From contig OU612066.1 in assembly GCA_914767715.1 (NCBI GenBank), positions 24,776,283-24,840,282 of the forward strand: DNA of 64,000 nucleotides. Reading direction: 5' to 3'. Shown here piece by piece: positions 39,731 to 53,600 of this stretch; within the stretch, counting starts at the first letter, position 1, and each line of letters starts with the position of its first letter. The notes under the pieces are model-generated. The model saw only the letters and a list, made by a program, of their open reading frames with translations, ran no database searches and was not told the origin of the DNA. This stretch comes from Membranipora membranacea. Lineage: Eukaryota; Bryozoa; Gymnolaemata; Cheilostomatida; Membraniporidae. Both the position numbers and the translations under genes were made by a program.

Positions 39731-41194
39731 CTTTTATTTAACCAAAGTCCATAAAATGTAGTAATGATTGATTATTTTGTAGTGCGATCATGTAATATGA
39801 GTGTCACACATCTGAACATGCATAAGTTAAGGAGAGTCAATCCTGAAACGTATGAAGCCTCTTGTCTGTCTGGGTTTGAACTTCGCCACAAGGTCAATAC
39901 ATTCAGCTGCCAAGGTCAACAATGGGAACCTCCACTGGAGTATGTTGCTGAAAACTCTGCCCCTTATGCAGGTACCACATTTTAATTTGTTTCCATTCCA
40001 TTCCTAGCAGTTTTTTGGGGTCATTTAACTCAAAAATTGTTGAGTAGAATTCCATGAAACATGAAACACATAATACTTCTCAGACAAGAAATGGCAAAAT
40101 GAAAATATGAAATATTATGTAATATTTTACATTATCTGTTAATTACAATAATTAGTGAGAGGTGATTAGGTTCTGAGAAAAGCATCGGGTACGACATTGT
40201 TATTTTGATGTCAGATGACCTCGAGATTCAATATGACCAATTGACAGTAAATCACTGCAGATCAACAGTTCTTATCATGATTGAGTTAAAACTCAGAATA
40301 CAGGGGTTATGACATCTTATAACTTCACACTTTTGCAATCTCCAAATATTGCCACCATAAATAGGATGTGGCTGCTGGCTAGTAGTTTCTGATCATGCGT
40401 GACCTCAATATGCAAGATGGCTCATTGTATGATTTTACAATATTAGCTCTCAAATATTGGCCTCGTGTAGGTTATTCTTGGATTTTTCACCCTTGTTCTG
40501 TGAAAATAAGCAAGCAGTTTATGTTCAGCATTAAAATACTTCGGTTTGCTTACAGTGAGCACTGATGGCAACTATGGTGGAGACCAGGGGCCACAAAATG
40601 GAGATCTACTAACCACGCATAAAGAATCAGTTACCGACTCAACAATACCATCTGCTGCATCCATCATATCCATCATTGCAACAACTCTGGGTTTATTGAC
40701 GGTCATAGCAATGTTGCTGATTTGGTATCGCACTATAGTGAGGTATGTGAATAGGCATCAGTGGTTAAATGATTTTTCGTATAGATAAATCTGTGTAGAA
40801 AAAAACATAATGTGAGCAACGATCTGCTACTGCATCACCTTGGCAAGTGGAATGTTGAGAATTCAGGTTTTTTCTCCAGTTAGATTATTGCCTTTTCCTC
40901 AAAATCCATCATAATTACTAGAATAATTACATTGAAATAAAGGGAAAAAAAACCCCTATATTAGTAAAAAAAATCATTCTGTCTCTTTGTGGTCCTGCAC
41001 TTATTTGGGCGGTATCAGTCAATTATAACTTTACAAGAGGATGGTATTTTTTTATTGGCGTAATGCACAAGTGAAGAGGACGATCATTGTAATGTGACAT
41101 TTTGATGAATTGGTCTTAATGTTATACTTTGAGCAGCGATAGTTTGTCAGGTTATTCATTGTGATTTTCTGCATCTGTTTGAATAATGCAGCGC

Positions 41195-41549
41195 TTGTGA
41201 ACACTGCTTAGAACAAGTTTAATCCAATTGCCTGTATTCCTGTTGCTCCCTTCCACTGGTCACGCCGCAGGACTAGCGGATCGGGATCGACTATAAATAC
41301 AGGTGAATGGACCAAACTTGATCTAACACTGGTTTAAGCTCTACTAGTTAACACACCAGCTAGACATCACCAATTCAACCCTATACTCGATTTTCAAGTT
41401 ATCTCTGTGTAGCAGTGTTAGACCAAGTTTGGTCCATTTGCCTGTATTCCGAGTCGATCCCGATCCACTAGACCTGCGGCGTGAACAGTGGAAGGGAGCG
41501 ACAGGAATGCAGGCAATTGGATTAAACTTGTTCTAAGCAGTGTTCACAA
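41195..41549. mobile_element. 355-bp element with roughly 135-bp inverted terminal repeats
   Basis: The left end TTGTGAACACTGCTTAGAAC and the right end are reverse complements; the match continues through TCCCTTCCACTG, CGCCGCAGG and GGATCGGGATCGACT to near CTAACACTG. A short related piece occurs at about 43025-43062 (GAATGCAGGCAAACTGG). It sits in U6 intron 5. No clear target duplication is seen. Confidence 0.75.
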
Positions 41550-42306
41550 ACTACGGCCCAAAGAAAGCTGTTTCAAATGATCGAACGATACCTGAATATT
41601 AATCGCTGTATTTTGTTATCTAGGGTCAGAACAAAGGTATCTGCCAGTCAAACAATAACCACAGAAGCATCAGTAGAAGGTATGTGTCAGCTGTCCATGA
41701 TTGTCATGTACCACATTTCCAGCGAATTATCTATTTTTTCTATTGGCCCTGCCTTTGTCAACTGTTCAATTTGACCATTTCTCAGGGAGTTATTAGCACA
41801 GCAGCCAGGCATGATGCTTTCATCTTGCATAATAAATAGTTTCACTAGTGTTGCATTCAGGGAAGCTTGAGAAATTTCCATTAAGATAATTGCATCAAAG
41901 CTTAATAAATTTCCACTTAACAACACATGAGGAATATAAAACACTGAACAGGTGTAACAACTCTCAAGATGCAGTGTAAGAGCAGTGAAGTCAAATTCTA
42001 TATACCTTTGCAGAGCTATTTTACAAACGCTGTTGATCAGATCAGATGTTAAAGAGATATGTTCGAAAGCCACTTAACAAATAACCTTGGTATAAAAGGT
42101 AGAATGGCCTAACAACAAGTCATTTATATTAGGATTATTATGATCATTTTATTTTCCATAGTATGTCATTGGATTGATCTTCATACATGAAAGCATTTTA
42201 GAAAACTAGAAATGTTGTTAGCATTGTTTATGAGCATACTCAATTACACAAGCTCAGTTGGAAGGCTATCAAAAATTAATTGAAACACACCTAATTTGAA
42301 TAGAAT

Positions 42307-43291
42307 TCACCCATACCGCTTGTATTTTCGTGGCCCCAAATTCTTGCAATAATAAGCTAATAGCACTCGATCGTCCTTATACCATTTTCGTATCATACTA
42401 TCAAAATCCTTGCAGCCCATAAGGCTCAGTAACAGCTTAAGTTTATCACCACGGAAATAGTCCTCCGGGCAGAGCCTGCAGCTGCAACTTCTGCCATTCT
42501 TTGATAGATTAGAAAATATTTGTATCCCGTCATAGCTGAACTTTTCCTGACAAGTTTCCACGCAGTCATAATAGTTTATTAACGTCTGAGTCGGTGCCAG
42601 CCAAAACATGTCTAAAAATGAAAAGAGAAAATAATTAACACCTATATTTGATACCTTACATAATCAACAATATGAGTATTTTATGATAATACAGCCATTT
42701 CAAATGTTTAAAAATCAGTGAGAATTATCTGACATAATAATATTTTCTGAAGCCTGTAAGCGATATAGACAACAAAAGTTTACAGACTCTTTCTACCGAG
42801 TTTGAAAAATTATGAACAGAAGAGTCTTGAGAATTTTAAATGACGAGTGGAAAAAATTACAAATGTAGAGGGGGATAGCTACGTGCTGTTAAACTCCTAC
42901 TTTTCAGAAACTGCCTCCCTTGACATCATTGAGTTTTTGAGGTACAATCTGCTGGTATGGGCTTTAATCCTGACAATCTCAATGGATTAGGTGCTTATTC
43001 TGGATCACTGTTTGCTTGCGGGAAACCTGAATGCAGGCAAACTGGATCAAACTTGATCTAATGATTAGGCTACTTTGACTTATCAATCTGCAAAACTTCT
43101 TGCATGGCCGCCGGCTGGCTCTCACTTGAAAATATGCAGCCTGAATGCATTTTACATAAATTCTCACCTGGCTTTTTTGGGTAGGGCTGTTTACATATTC
43201 GTATTCCCATGAAATCATACTCATAGCTGGTAGCATGAAGATATGGAGCAATGAAGAGAGTTATCGCTAAAATTAGCCGATCCCCCCTCAT
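42307..43291 (-). CDS. N6: small secreted eight-Cys protein, nested antisense in U6 intron 6
   Basis: Exon A 43168-43291 (ATG 43291-43289, signal MRGDRLILAITLFIAPYLHA, donor GTGAGA) and exon B 42307-42611 join in phase 1 for 142 aa. The mature chain has ICKQPYPKKP, CVETCQEKFSYDGIQIFS, CSCRLCPEDYFRGDKLK, GC and YYC. A longer upstream in-frame start exists at 43309, but the signal peptide and the other copies favour 43291. Intact. Confidence 0.82.
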
Positions 43292-44431
43292 TATTAATCC
43301 AGCTGACACTGAGGGAAAAATAGCTTCTTGTCAATGAATGACCTCAGCAAGTTCTGATTTACAGTGCCTCTTTTCATGAGTTTATATAAGCAGTGTAACT
43401 GGAGGTCTAATCTTGATCGTCACTGGTATCTGACATTGATCCTTGTTGGTTGTGGTTTTATGAAGGTGATTACGCATTTGTGGTTAAAGAGTTAAGTATC
43501 TTAATTTTCCTCAGAGACACTTGGCTCCAGTATCCCTGAGGAATATATGCCTGGAAAGATAAGAAAGTTAGGAAATAAAAATCGCATGAGGCGCCTTCTT
43601 TGCTACAATTAGTCAAAATAATTTCATACAATTCAGAGTGTTGTAGTCCTAAATATATCTCTTCATATCTAAAACAATTGAGGATGGCTTCGAAGGTGGA
43701 ATTCTGCGTCCTTATACTTACTGATGTGTTATTTAATGCAGATGGCGGTGAATGCGGTGAAAGTGCTGATGTGAACAAAGGACGCATTGATTCTGTGTCA
43801 GATTATGAAGTGATTGAGCGAACTGATCCTTATCTGGACTACTGTGAGATAAACGAGTATGACACGATGAGCAATGTGAACCCAAGTATTCGTCAGTGTG
43901 ACTCCAAGGAAAGTGCAAGGAGTAAATCACCTGATGCCGGGTCTGAACACAGTTTGACCGAAAACTTACCACAGACTTCATCAGACTTGTTTGGATCGAT
44001 TTCCCGTGAAATAAGTAAGAGAGGCATAGATTTGCATAAAAAACAGGTTCCCAATTTCCCCAGCATGAGAAGACCTTATTATAGCTCGAAAATAAAGGTG
44101 CCTAAAACACCTCCCATGCCTTGCAGGGGGCCTAAGCGATTGAGAGTATTTTCTGATAAACATCAAACAGCTGAAGCTGAGGTGCACAGGAACAGTTCAG
44201 TAGAACAATGGGAAACTTTACACACAATAGCGCAACCTGTTTTGGTAAATATTCCTAATATTCCTCACAGTAACGCATCACTTCGAAAAAGTACCTCAAA
44301 CAAACACAGAAAAAATAAAACATCCACCATCAGGTGCAAGCTGTGATTTGGAGGATGCTCTCAGTGTTTATCAGGTTTATACACTTGATAATGATGATTT
44401 TGTGGAATTTTCTTATAGTGATAATGATTAA

Positions 44432-45400
44432 GCTTAAAATGTGATACAAAGACATCTTACATTTTTTCTATTGCGCATGTGTATTTGATCGATTGTTCCA
44501 AGTATTTGTAATGTCTCCAATGGCCGTTATATCAACCGGCTAGGAAGGTGGTATAATGATGATTGATTTCTTTATTAATCCACCGCTGTACTCTACTGTA
44601 AGCTGTGATCTTGAGGAAGCCCTCAGTGATTATCAGGTTATGCATTTTTTTTAAGTGATTGATTATCATAATTAAGCTGAGGACAATGCTAATCTCTTAC
44701 CCTTTGTACTGCTTAGCCTTAATCTGATTGGTTGTTCAATGACATCAATACGTTGATTGAAGAGAACTGCGCATTTCCTGCTCCTAAAAAGTAAGAGGCT
44801 TAGAATAATCATCAAGGCTTTTACCTCAATACAGGATTTCCACTCCAATCGCCTTTATTCACTAAGATTTGAGCAGATGCCATCTTAAGTTTTTGTTACA
44901 TTGACGTAATCATTGGTTTCATAATCAAGTGTTTATGGTTTGTGGTTTGGTGGTATCCTGAATAGCAGTTTCTTTACCTCTTACTGATGGAAATGACGCA
45001 ATATTGTTATAAATGAACTATTGTATTGGCTAACTTGGTTGCGTTAAAACCAATATATTGAGTGAATGCTTCTGGCCACAATTCACCAAAGTACTCGGCA
45101 TATAAATGAAGCCATGTCAAGGTGACAATGTGGAGGTAGTTGATTTTGATGGCATGTGATATTTTGGGCATTTTTTTCAGTGATTTTATTGTCATTAAGA
45201 TGTTGAGGAAGACAATCACAATATTGATGCGCAAAGCATTATTAATTAGCAGGTTCGATTTGCAGTTGTAGTGTAGTATCTTGATCAGCAATTTAAATTA
45301 GCATTGATAGTTGAATCCATGCTGTGTCTGCTACTAATATATTATCACTAACAATGATGTTTAAATTCTACAATGCAGGTAGCTTAGTACTCCAGCATTG
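44432..45400 (+). repeat. 3' flank of U6
   Basis: Another copy of the E7 3' flank, running to the site whose inverted copy makes the 15431-15509 palindrome (TAGTTGAATCCATGCT near 45308). Confidence 0.55.
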
Positions 45401-46260
45401 CATGGGTTGATGGTGGCAGCATTTCATTATCAACCAACCATTATTGAATTATCTAGCAACATCATTTATATTAGGAGCTCACTTGGATAATAGGCCGAAT
45501 TTTAACCATCATATTGATACAGTCATATAAATGGCAACACATAACTCTTCCTTATGAGAAAACAGAAGACAATTGGACTCAATGTCAATGGGCTGAAGAT
45601 GTACTACATATCCAACATGTGATCTATCATAAGAGATGCTGCTCCATCATGGTACACTATCCTATCTGACAAAGACTAGAATCAATCCAATCCAATCTTC
45701 CCGAGTTCAGCTATGAAAAATCATCAATTGCTCTTGATATGCCATCTATTAGTCTGAACCCCCAGACTTTTGCCCTCGCACGACGGCACCCCAACTATCA
45801 ATGATTTTATTTTCAACTTGCTGATTTCCACAAATTTTTAAATGATCCTACCCACTTTTACATAATAGAAATTTTTTTAATGACTCAACACGAGTCTCTA
45901 CTCATACAGTCAGCAATTTAAGACCAAAGTGATGCCGCACTTAAAAGAGACGTTTTAGTCTCTTTGATTTTTTTCATTTAAGACCGTGACAACATTTCTT
46001 TGAAAGCTTAAAGATTGTTGGTACTGTCTTTACCCAGAGCGCCGTGATCGATTTTTATTATCACATCGTAAAATTGAATTTGATGATAAACTAAACTAAA
46101 ACTAAAATCTGAACTCAAACCACATTGGCGGGGGTGGAAGGGGACGTGATTGATAATAAAATGCCTAAAATATCATATCATCTTGGTAGGATAAATGGTT
46201 ATAATTGTAGCTTTGCAGTTGAAGCTTGTCCTTTTAACAGTTGGAAGCAATTAATAGGTA
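45401..46260 (+). repeat. Interrupted conserved segment D
   Basis: GGTGGCAGCATTTCATTATC at 45413 and GGATAAATGGTTATAATTGT at 46189 correspond to two parts of segments A-C. About 740 bases of unrelated DNA separate them. No gene is supported. Confidence 0.4.
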
Positions 46261-46299
46261 ATCACTTTCACTTTCATCGCTGCTATTTGGAAATAGGAC

Positions 46300-49120
46300 T
46301 ATAAAAAACTCGTTAAAAATATAGATCCTGGATTACTACGATCTAGAAAGCGAGGTAAGCGTGCTGGTGTTCGACTTAAACATAGCCTCGGGAACTGTAA
46401 AGTACCACTACCTGCAAAAGTGCTCACCAACGGTCAATCAATACTTAAAAAACTTGATGAACTCCATGGATTACTATATACTAAACGACTGCAGAACCAA
46501 TCTCAACTAATATGTATCACTGAATCTTGGTCAAAACCGGATATCACCAAGGACCGTACTGAACTAGATGGATATGATCAATTCCGTAATGACAGAACTC
46601 TAGAAGAAAGTGATAAAACTAAAGGGGGTGGCATTTTCGCTTACATCGATAGAAAGTGGTCACAAACAATCAAATTGTCCACAACTACGCTGATAAAAAC
46701 TGTGAATTACTAACTGTCAAATCTCGTCCACACTGGCTACCTCGTGAGTTTACTTCCATCATATCTGTATGGCGCTATGCCCCATTCACTGGACAATCTA
46801 GACTTGAACAAGACGCAACAAACACTGCTAAATGCATCACATCACATGTTAATCAACTTGAAAGGAAATACCCTAATTCTTGTATTCTTGTAATGGGAGA
46901 TTTCAATCAGCTTAAATTTCGACTAAATGGATATTATCAAACTGTTACCAAACCGACCAGAGGAACCAAGACACTCGACAAATGCTTTACAAGGATCAAG
47001 GGTGCCTACAGTCAATGTCATCAATTAGCCCATCTGGGCAGCTCTCACCATTACATTATGCATCTCTTGACATCCTATAAGCCTTTGTCTAAATTAAAAC
47101 CTAAAATTACAACTCGCAGAACATTCTCTGACAGTAATGTCGATAATCTTCAAGCATGCTTAGATACCACACTTTGGGACAATCTCACAGATACCAATGA
47201 CAACATCAACCAGCGGACTGAAACGATAACTGACTACATTAATTTCTGCACAGACCTATGCATACCACCAAAGGAAGTTAAAAAATATGCCAACAAAAAG
47301 CCGTGGATTACAAAGCGCATTCTGGATATGAAAGATGAGAAAAATGACGCCCACAATAATGGAAATAAAAAACTCTACCACAAACTCAAAAAGCAAGTCT
47401 CAAAAGAAGATAAAAAAGCCAGAAAAGAATATTCCCTAAAAATCCAACAACATTTAGCCAGTGATCCTGCTAACGCTTGGAACGACATTAAAAAAATTAG
47501 CGGACTTCCAACCAACAACTCCAAGTCACAACCAGATATTAACTTCCAACCTGAAGAACTCAACAACTTCTTTGCCAGATTTGAGAAACAAGACACTCAG
47601 CCACCACAACCTGCTTACAAAAACCTAACTGCTCCTCTCTGCAAAATAGATGAAAAATCGGTTCTGATACAACCCAAACACCTCAACTCTAGAAAGGTTG
47701 CTGGACCTGTTGGTCTGATACCAAGAGCATTAAAACTCTGTGCTGACCAACTAGCGCCTGTAATTACGGATATATTCAACTTCTCTCTAGACTCTCAAAC
47801 AACTCCTAATATATGGAAATCGGCCATCATCAAACCATTGCCAAAAACTGACAAGCCAAATCAACACTTCCGACCAATAGCCCTGACAAGCTGCTTATGT
47901 AAAACAATGGAACGTCTGCTGAAAAGCTATATAGTTGAAAACACTCCTCTCGACAATCACCAATTTGCCTACCGAGCTCAAAGATCAACCCAGTATGTAG
48001 TATTATGCCTTATTACCACAATAACTAGATACATTGACCTTCAAGCTGCCAAATGTGCAAGATGCCTATTTCTCGACTTCTCGTCTGCATTTAACACCGT
48101 CAGTGTCAGTAATCTCCTCACAGAACTGCAACATCTAGACTCCAGAGTTACAAACCGGGCGTCGAGTTTCCTGACAGGCAGAACACAAAGAACAATAGTA
48201 AACAATATTCTCTCAACATCAATCACCACCAACACAGGAACACCCCAGGGTTCTGTCCTCAGTCCTCTGTTATTCTCAGTGTATACAAATAGGATTAGGT
48301 CAGAACAGAGCAATATAACCATTTTGAAATATGCTGATGACACTTGTATTGTTTGTTGCATCTCTGATAATAATGACTTGTCTAATTATTATAATGAGAT
48401 CAATAGAATCTCTGGTCTATGCAAAGAACTCGACTTATAACTTTATCTTTCTAAAACCCAAGAGATGCTTTTCTCCACTAAGAGAGATAAACATGACAGT
48501 CCTACTCTAGAATTAAATGGTGTAAAAATTTTTTTGACAATGTTAAATATTCGGGAGTTCTCTTTGATAACAAATTGCGTTTTGAAGATCATGTCAATAA
48601 TGTTGTATCCGAAGCAAATCAGAGAATGTTTGTCATCAGAACCTTTAATTATCAGAGTACAAAGCCTTAAGCCTGCATGTAATTTAAAAGTATTATTGTA
48701 TCCATTCTAACCTACTGCCTACCTATTTTGTTCACTAGTATTTATTCACGAGACAAGAAAGCTCTGCGAAAGTTTTTTAAGCAAGGCGACAGACTAGGTC
48801 TTGATATTGGGGACTTAGATTCAGTCATATCAAAACGTACAAAGAACCTGGCCTTGCAGATAATACATGATGACAAACATTTTTTTAACAATTTTCTTGA
48901 GAAACTCCCCTCAGGCAGATATCGCAGCCTTAAATACAGAACTGCCTGGGGTAAAGACTCATTCTTCAGACACTTGATTTTGATATTACAAGATATTTTT
49001 TAATCCACTAGAAGTCAGACTTTACTTTACTCATTTTGTTTATGTTTCTTTTTGGTATTCCTTACTCATTTAACAGTATAAACACTCAATCTCGCAGCAT
49101 ACCTAATGTTTGTGACAAAA
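46300..49120 (+). mobile_element. Degraded CR1/L2-like LINE (endonuclease and reverse transcriptase)
   Basis: Overlapping frames 46420-46713, 46656-48440 and pieces to 49003 encode one broken ORF2. N-terminal endonuclease motifs include ITESW, KGGGIFAYI, MGDFNQ and a degenerate GSSHHYI where SDHN-type residues are expected. The reverse transcriptase has FRPIALTSCLCKTMERLL, CLFLDFSSAFNTV, TGTPQGSVLSPLLFSVY and the catalytic YADD. A stop at 48438 and frameshifts near 46700 and after 48440 separate the parts; the C-terminal frame (FKQGDRLGLD...WGKDSF) ends at 49003. The 3' end is near AAATAAACCAACCAAC (49116). The clade is inferred from motifs only. Not active as it stands. Confidence 0.85.
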
Positions 49121-50696
49121 TAAACCAACCAACAAGCCATGCTGCTCTGTATGTTTTTGTTTAAAATTGTGATCGATTGTCGTCGCGAACAAATTCAAGG
49201 TGTTGTTGAATTTTGTATAAATATATTATATATACAATATATCACTCAGTAAAACATAGGAATATAGGTTACTTCATTGAAGAATTACTTGCACTGCTAG
49301 CCTGTCTTTTGGAATGAAGATCGGCATAATATCCATTTCACAGGATAAGGAGTAAAAATCACAGTTCAAATGGTGTACTATGATTGAATGATCAAGTGGA
49401 TGCAAACCACAAATATAATCTTGTCTAATTAAAATTGACCAGCTATGCATTTGGGCTTTATTGTTGAAACTTTTACTTATGAAAAGGCCAAGTAGCCATG
49501 CAGGACTTTAAATAAGGTTTCAATCAAGTTGTTGGATCTCTCAACTTTTTTTGGTAAAAGACAAAGGAATGAGGCAACTATTACCGCAGAATAATATGGT
49601 TTAGCCCTTCTCATTTTATGTCAACACACCATGTAACTGTGGAAAGGAAGGTACCATATCTCCTTGTATTTTATTATGTTTTTTTTGTATCAGTAGCTGT
49701 TCAATCGAAGACACTCATAAATCAATCCTATCCTATACTATCTTAGTGGTGGTTTTATCAGGAGGGTCAAACTGGCGGGCAAATGAGGGGGTGCACGGGG
49801 ATTAATCATGTGTAGTGACAGCCAAGACCATTGGCTGATCAGTATAATTAGAGGCGGAGACTGGCCAATCCAAGTTGGATTTGGGCTTTACATGTCAAGC
49901 ACTTGACATTTTTCTCAAGTGGTCAAGTGTGTTATATAAGAAATTATGATTTGCAGACACCTATAAATCAAGTTTATAATATGGCTTCAATTATTATTAT
50001 TATCGATGCATGATACAAAATATGAGTGCTTTAATTAATATAGAGTGAGATGTCAAAAAATGGATGGTCACAATCGTTCACTGAGTATACTGGTTTTAAC
50101 TAATCTGGTAGGCAATACAATAGTTCGTTTATGACAGTATTATATCATTTCCAACTGTAACAGACAAAGAGATTAGTATCCTTATTTACACCTTAGGTTA
50201 CCACCATTACACCAGCGTAAACACTTGACAGTAAAACCAATGATTACGTCAATGTAACAAAAACTTAATATGCCATCTGGTCGAATATCAGTGAAAAAAG
50301 GTGATTGGAGTAGAAATCCTGGATTGAGGCAAAAGCATTAATGATTATTCTAAGCCTCTTATTTGCTGGGAGCAGGAAATGCGCAGTTCTCTTCGATCAA
50401 CGTAATGATGTTCATTGAACAACCAATCAGATAAAGGCTAAGCAGTACAAAGGGTAAGAGATTAGCATTCTCCTCAGCTTAATTATTATAATCAATCACT
50501 TAAACAAAAAGGGCATAACCTGATAAACACTGAGGGCTTCCTCAAGATCACAGCTTACAGTAAAGTACAGTGGTGGATTAATAAAGACATCAATCATCAT
50601 TATACCACCTTCCTAGCCGGTTGATATTACGTCCATTGGAACCAGAATCATAGCAAATATTTAGACTATCATGGCCATTACAAATACTTGGAACAA
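49121..50696. other. Intergenic, with 3' flank of U7 at its right end
   Basis: 49490-49740 repeats the block at 25320-25560. 50050-50640 is the inverted copy of the E7 3' flank belonging to U7. No gene is seen. Confidence 0.5.
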
Positions 50697-53600
50697 TCAA
50701 AAAATACACATGCGCAATAGAAATAGTGTAAGATATCTTCGTATCTCGCTTTCAGCTAAATCATTATCACGATAAAAAAATTCTACAAAATCATCATTAT
50801 CAAGTGTATAAACTTGATAAACACTAAGAGCGTCCTCCGAATCACAGCTTGCACCCAATGGTGGATGAGCTAGTTTTGGGGCGGAGTTATCTGAACATTT
50901 TGGAAGTGATGTGTTACTGGGAGATATTTTAGGAATTGTTAACACAACAGGTTGCACTACCTTGTGTTAAGTTTCACAATGCTCTACAGAATTATTCCTT
51001 TGCAACTCAGCTTCAGTTGTCTGTTGCCTTTTGGAGAAAACTCTCAATCCTCGAGCCCCCTTGCAAGGCATTGGAGGTGTTGTGGGTATCTTTCTTTTCG
51101 AGCTAAAATGAGGGCTCTTTATGCTCGGGAAATTTGAAACCTGTTTTTTATGCAAATCTATGCCTCTCTTACTTATTTCCCGGGAAATTGATCCCAATAA
51201 ATCCGATGAAGTCTGTTGTGAGGTTAATCTGTGTTCACACTCAACATCAGGTGATTTACTCCTCGAAGTTTCTTCTGAGTCAGACTGAGAGAGGCTCGGA
51301 TTCAGATTGCTCATTGTGTCGTACTCGTTTATCTCACAGTAGTCCAGATAAGGATCAGTTCGCTCGATCACTTCATAATCTGACACAGAATCAATGTTCC
51401 CTTCTGTCACGTCAGCAGCTTTATCGCCATCTAAGTCAAATAAAATAATACATTGGTATGAAAATTACAAGATGATTATGATCAACATTTCTATAGTTCA
51501 ACAGTAGCAGCAATTCATACCATACCCTATACACAAAAATTATATGACAGCAGGAACGTACACTGCGCTTAACCTTGCAAGTAGTAAAATTCCCATTTTC
51601 ATACAACTTCTTGTATAAGTCAATGACATACAGACAAGACTAATATGTAGAATTTTGGTTGTAAGGTATGTATTCATGTCACACCACCATCTCAAAATGA
51701 TTAAATGCATCATTGAACTCTCTATTTTCATGATATTTGGCATAATCAAGGTGTCTCTGAGGCGAGTTGAGATACTTGACTTTTCAGCCACAAATGCGTA
51801 AGCATCTTCACAAAACCACAACAACCAGATCATTGAATGGTATTAGTGATGATCAAGGATTAGACACCAATTATATAAATGTTACGACAACAGATACAGT
51901 GAATCATAACTTGTTTGGGTCAATCATCGACAAGAAGCATTTATTATCTACAGCTGCAGCTTTGATTAATAATGAGAGGAGCAGGTCTTATTTTAGTGGT
52001 TACTCTTGTAATCACTCCATCTATTCATGCTAGAGACTATATATTAATAAAAAACTCAGTCCGGACATGTAAAGGACCGTACAATGAAAGACCAGGTGAG
52101 TCTCCAAGTAAAATGTGTTTGGGCTGAAAATCTAAGAGCCATGTGTGAAAATCATGAAGATTCTTAGAGTTGGCAGCTCATGATAATGTTTGGACCGTGA
52201 ACATCAATTATAGTATTTACATGATGATGGTAGGGTCATTTCAAATTAACTCCTGATTTTGACCATAGAGCTCATCAAGATTCTTTGCGTTGTGTCTACA
52301 TTTGTAAATATTTGTTAAAAGATTTCAAATAAAGACAATTGATTTACCCCTGATATGAGAGAGAGATGATACAGACCTATTGAGTTCTATGGTAAAACCC
52401 TTATGAAACTTGTAAATATGCTAGCAGTGATCTTACACAAGTAGTTCAAGGACTTTTACTCCCTGAGTGGATGATTTCAGATTTGTTGTAAAACATCCTC
52501 TTATTTTAATTTTAGACATGTTTTGGTTGGCTCGAACAGAAACTATAAAGTCGTATGATGACTGCATTGACGTTTGTCAAGAGTTCAGCTATGATGGGAT
52601 AAGAATATTTTCCTATCTGGATGAAAATAATCCCAAGTGTACCTGCAGGCTCTGTCCAGAAGACTATTTCCGTGGTAAACAACTTGATCGGTTACTAGAA
52701 CTGATGGGGTGCAGAGATCTCGAAAGTATCAAAAGAAAATGGTATTTGAATAGTCGCATCATCCATTCTTTTTATTGCAAGCAATCGGACTAAACTGCTT
52801 TTCAGAAACCGATTTTTTTGAATAGGAGTGTTTTTCTCATGACCCCAATTACTTTTGAAATTCAAACCTTTTTAACTGAGTGTACATTTTAGGGGCCTGG
52901 TGTTGAAGCATTTGTAATTTTTCAATTCATGAGTGACCAATGACCAATTACCTACAGCAAAATAAAAAGATTTTCTCGAATTCGGTTTGCAGGCTGTTTG
53001 ATTTATCTTTTATAGAGGCTCTTTGAATCAAATCAAATGAAAGGGTTGAAACCATAGACTTAATAGTAAACCTAAACAGGACACTATATCCAAATAAAGT
53101 GAGGCACTTTATTGTCGCTGGTGTTACAACGCTGGATTATGTCTAAAAGACTAAAGACTAAAAGAACAAAACAAGTGGTACTGCGGAACTAAAAAACTTA
53201 CAATGGTGATAAAAATAGTCACTCAGCAGCTGTTATCTGCCATGTAAATAGCTGCCCAGTGAGTTAAGTGCAGTCAAAGGGTAGTTAAAGGGCAACCAAG
53301 GTTTCGCAGCAATGCATTAATGGGTAGCAAATAATGTGCTGGGCAGCATCAGCTTTGTGCATTACGCGATGCAAAACTCAAAGTAGTTGCTGACTCTAAG
53401 CTGGGTAACACTTCAGTTTAGGGGAGGTTCCAAGACTTTGCTGTAATAATTATAGAGCACAGGCTAAATAATAACAGGAACAGGAAACTGCTATGTGGTA
53501 TTCTCTTTTAGCTGAGTTTGAGTGCCTGATGGAAGAAATGTTTCACAAGAATTCTGGCTGAATAATCATCTGAATTATATTTTGTCTTTTTCCCCATGCA

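Larger units (their letters stand above)
37914..44346 (+). pseudogene. U6: full-length receptor gene with one frameshift
   Basis: E1 37914-37980, E2 38276-38641, E3 38855-39231, E4 39783-39971, E5 40556-40742, E6 41624-41679, E7 43742-44346, with good splice sites. E3 is 377 bases against 378 in U2; one A is missing near 39180 and shifts the frame, ending it after RYQH. In E4 the last sushi Cys is Tyr (PLEYV instead of PLECV), which would break the second disulfide. E1 has AAG where U4 has the ATG, leaving only an internal Met. E7 has the complete ITAM core (SDYEVI, YCEI, YDTM) and TPPMPCRGP, then shifts frame before the usual C-terminus, whose codons continue to 44431. It could also be an allele or assembly error differing by a single base; all other exons are open. 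N6 is nested in intron 6. Confidence 0.75.

Noticed and set aside
43733-43981. Open frames antisense to E7 (RHQVIYSL... type), present in several units
   Set aside because: Shadows of the conserved ITAM exon in the opposite strand; no splice sites or domain support.
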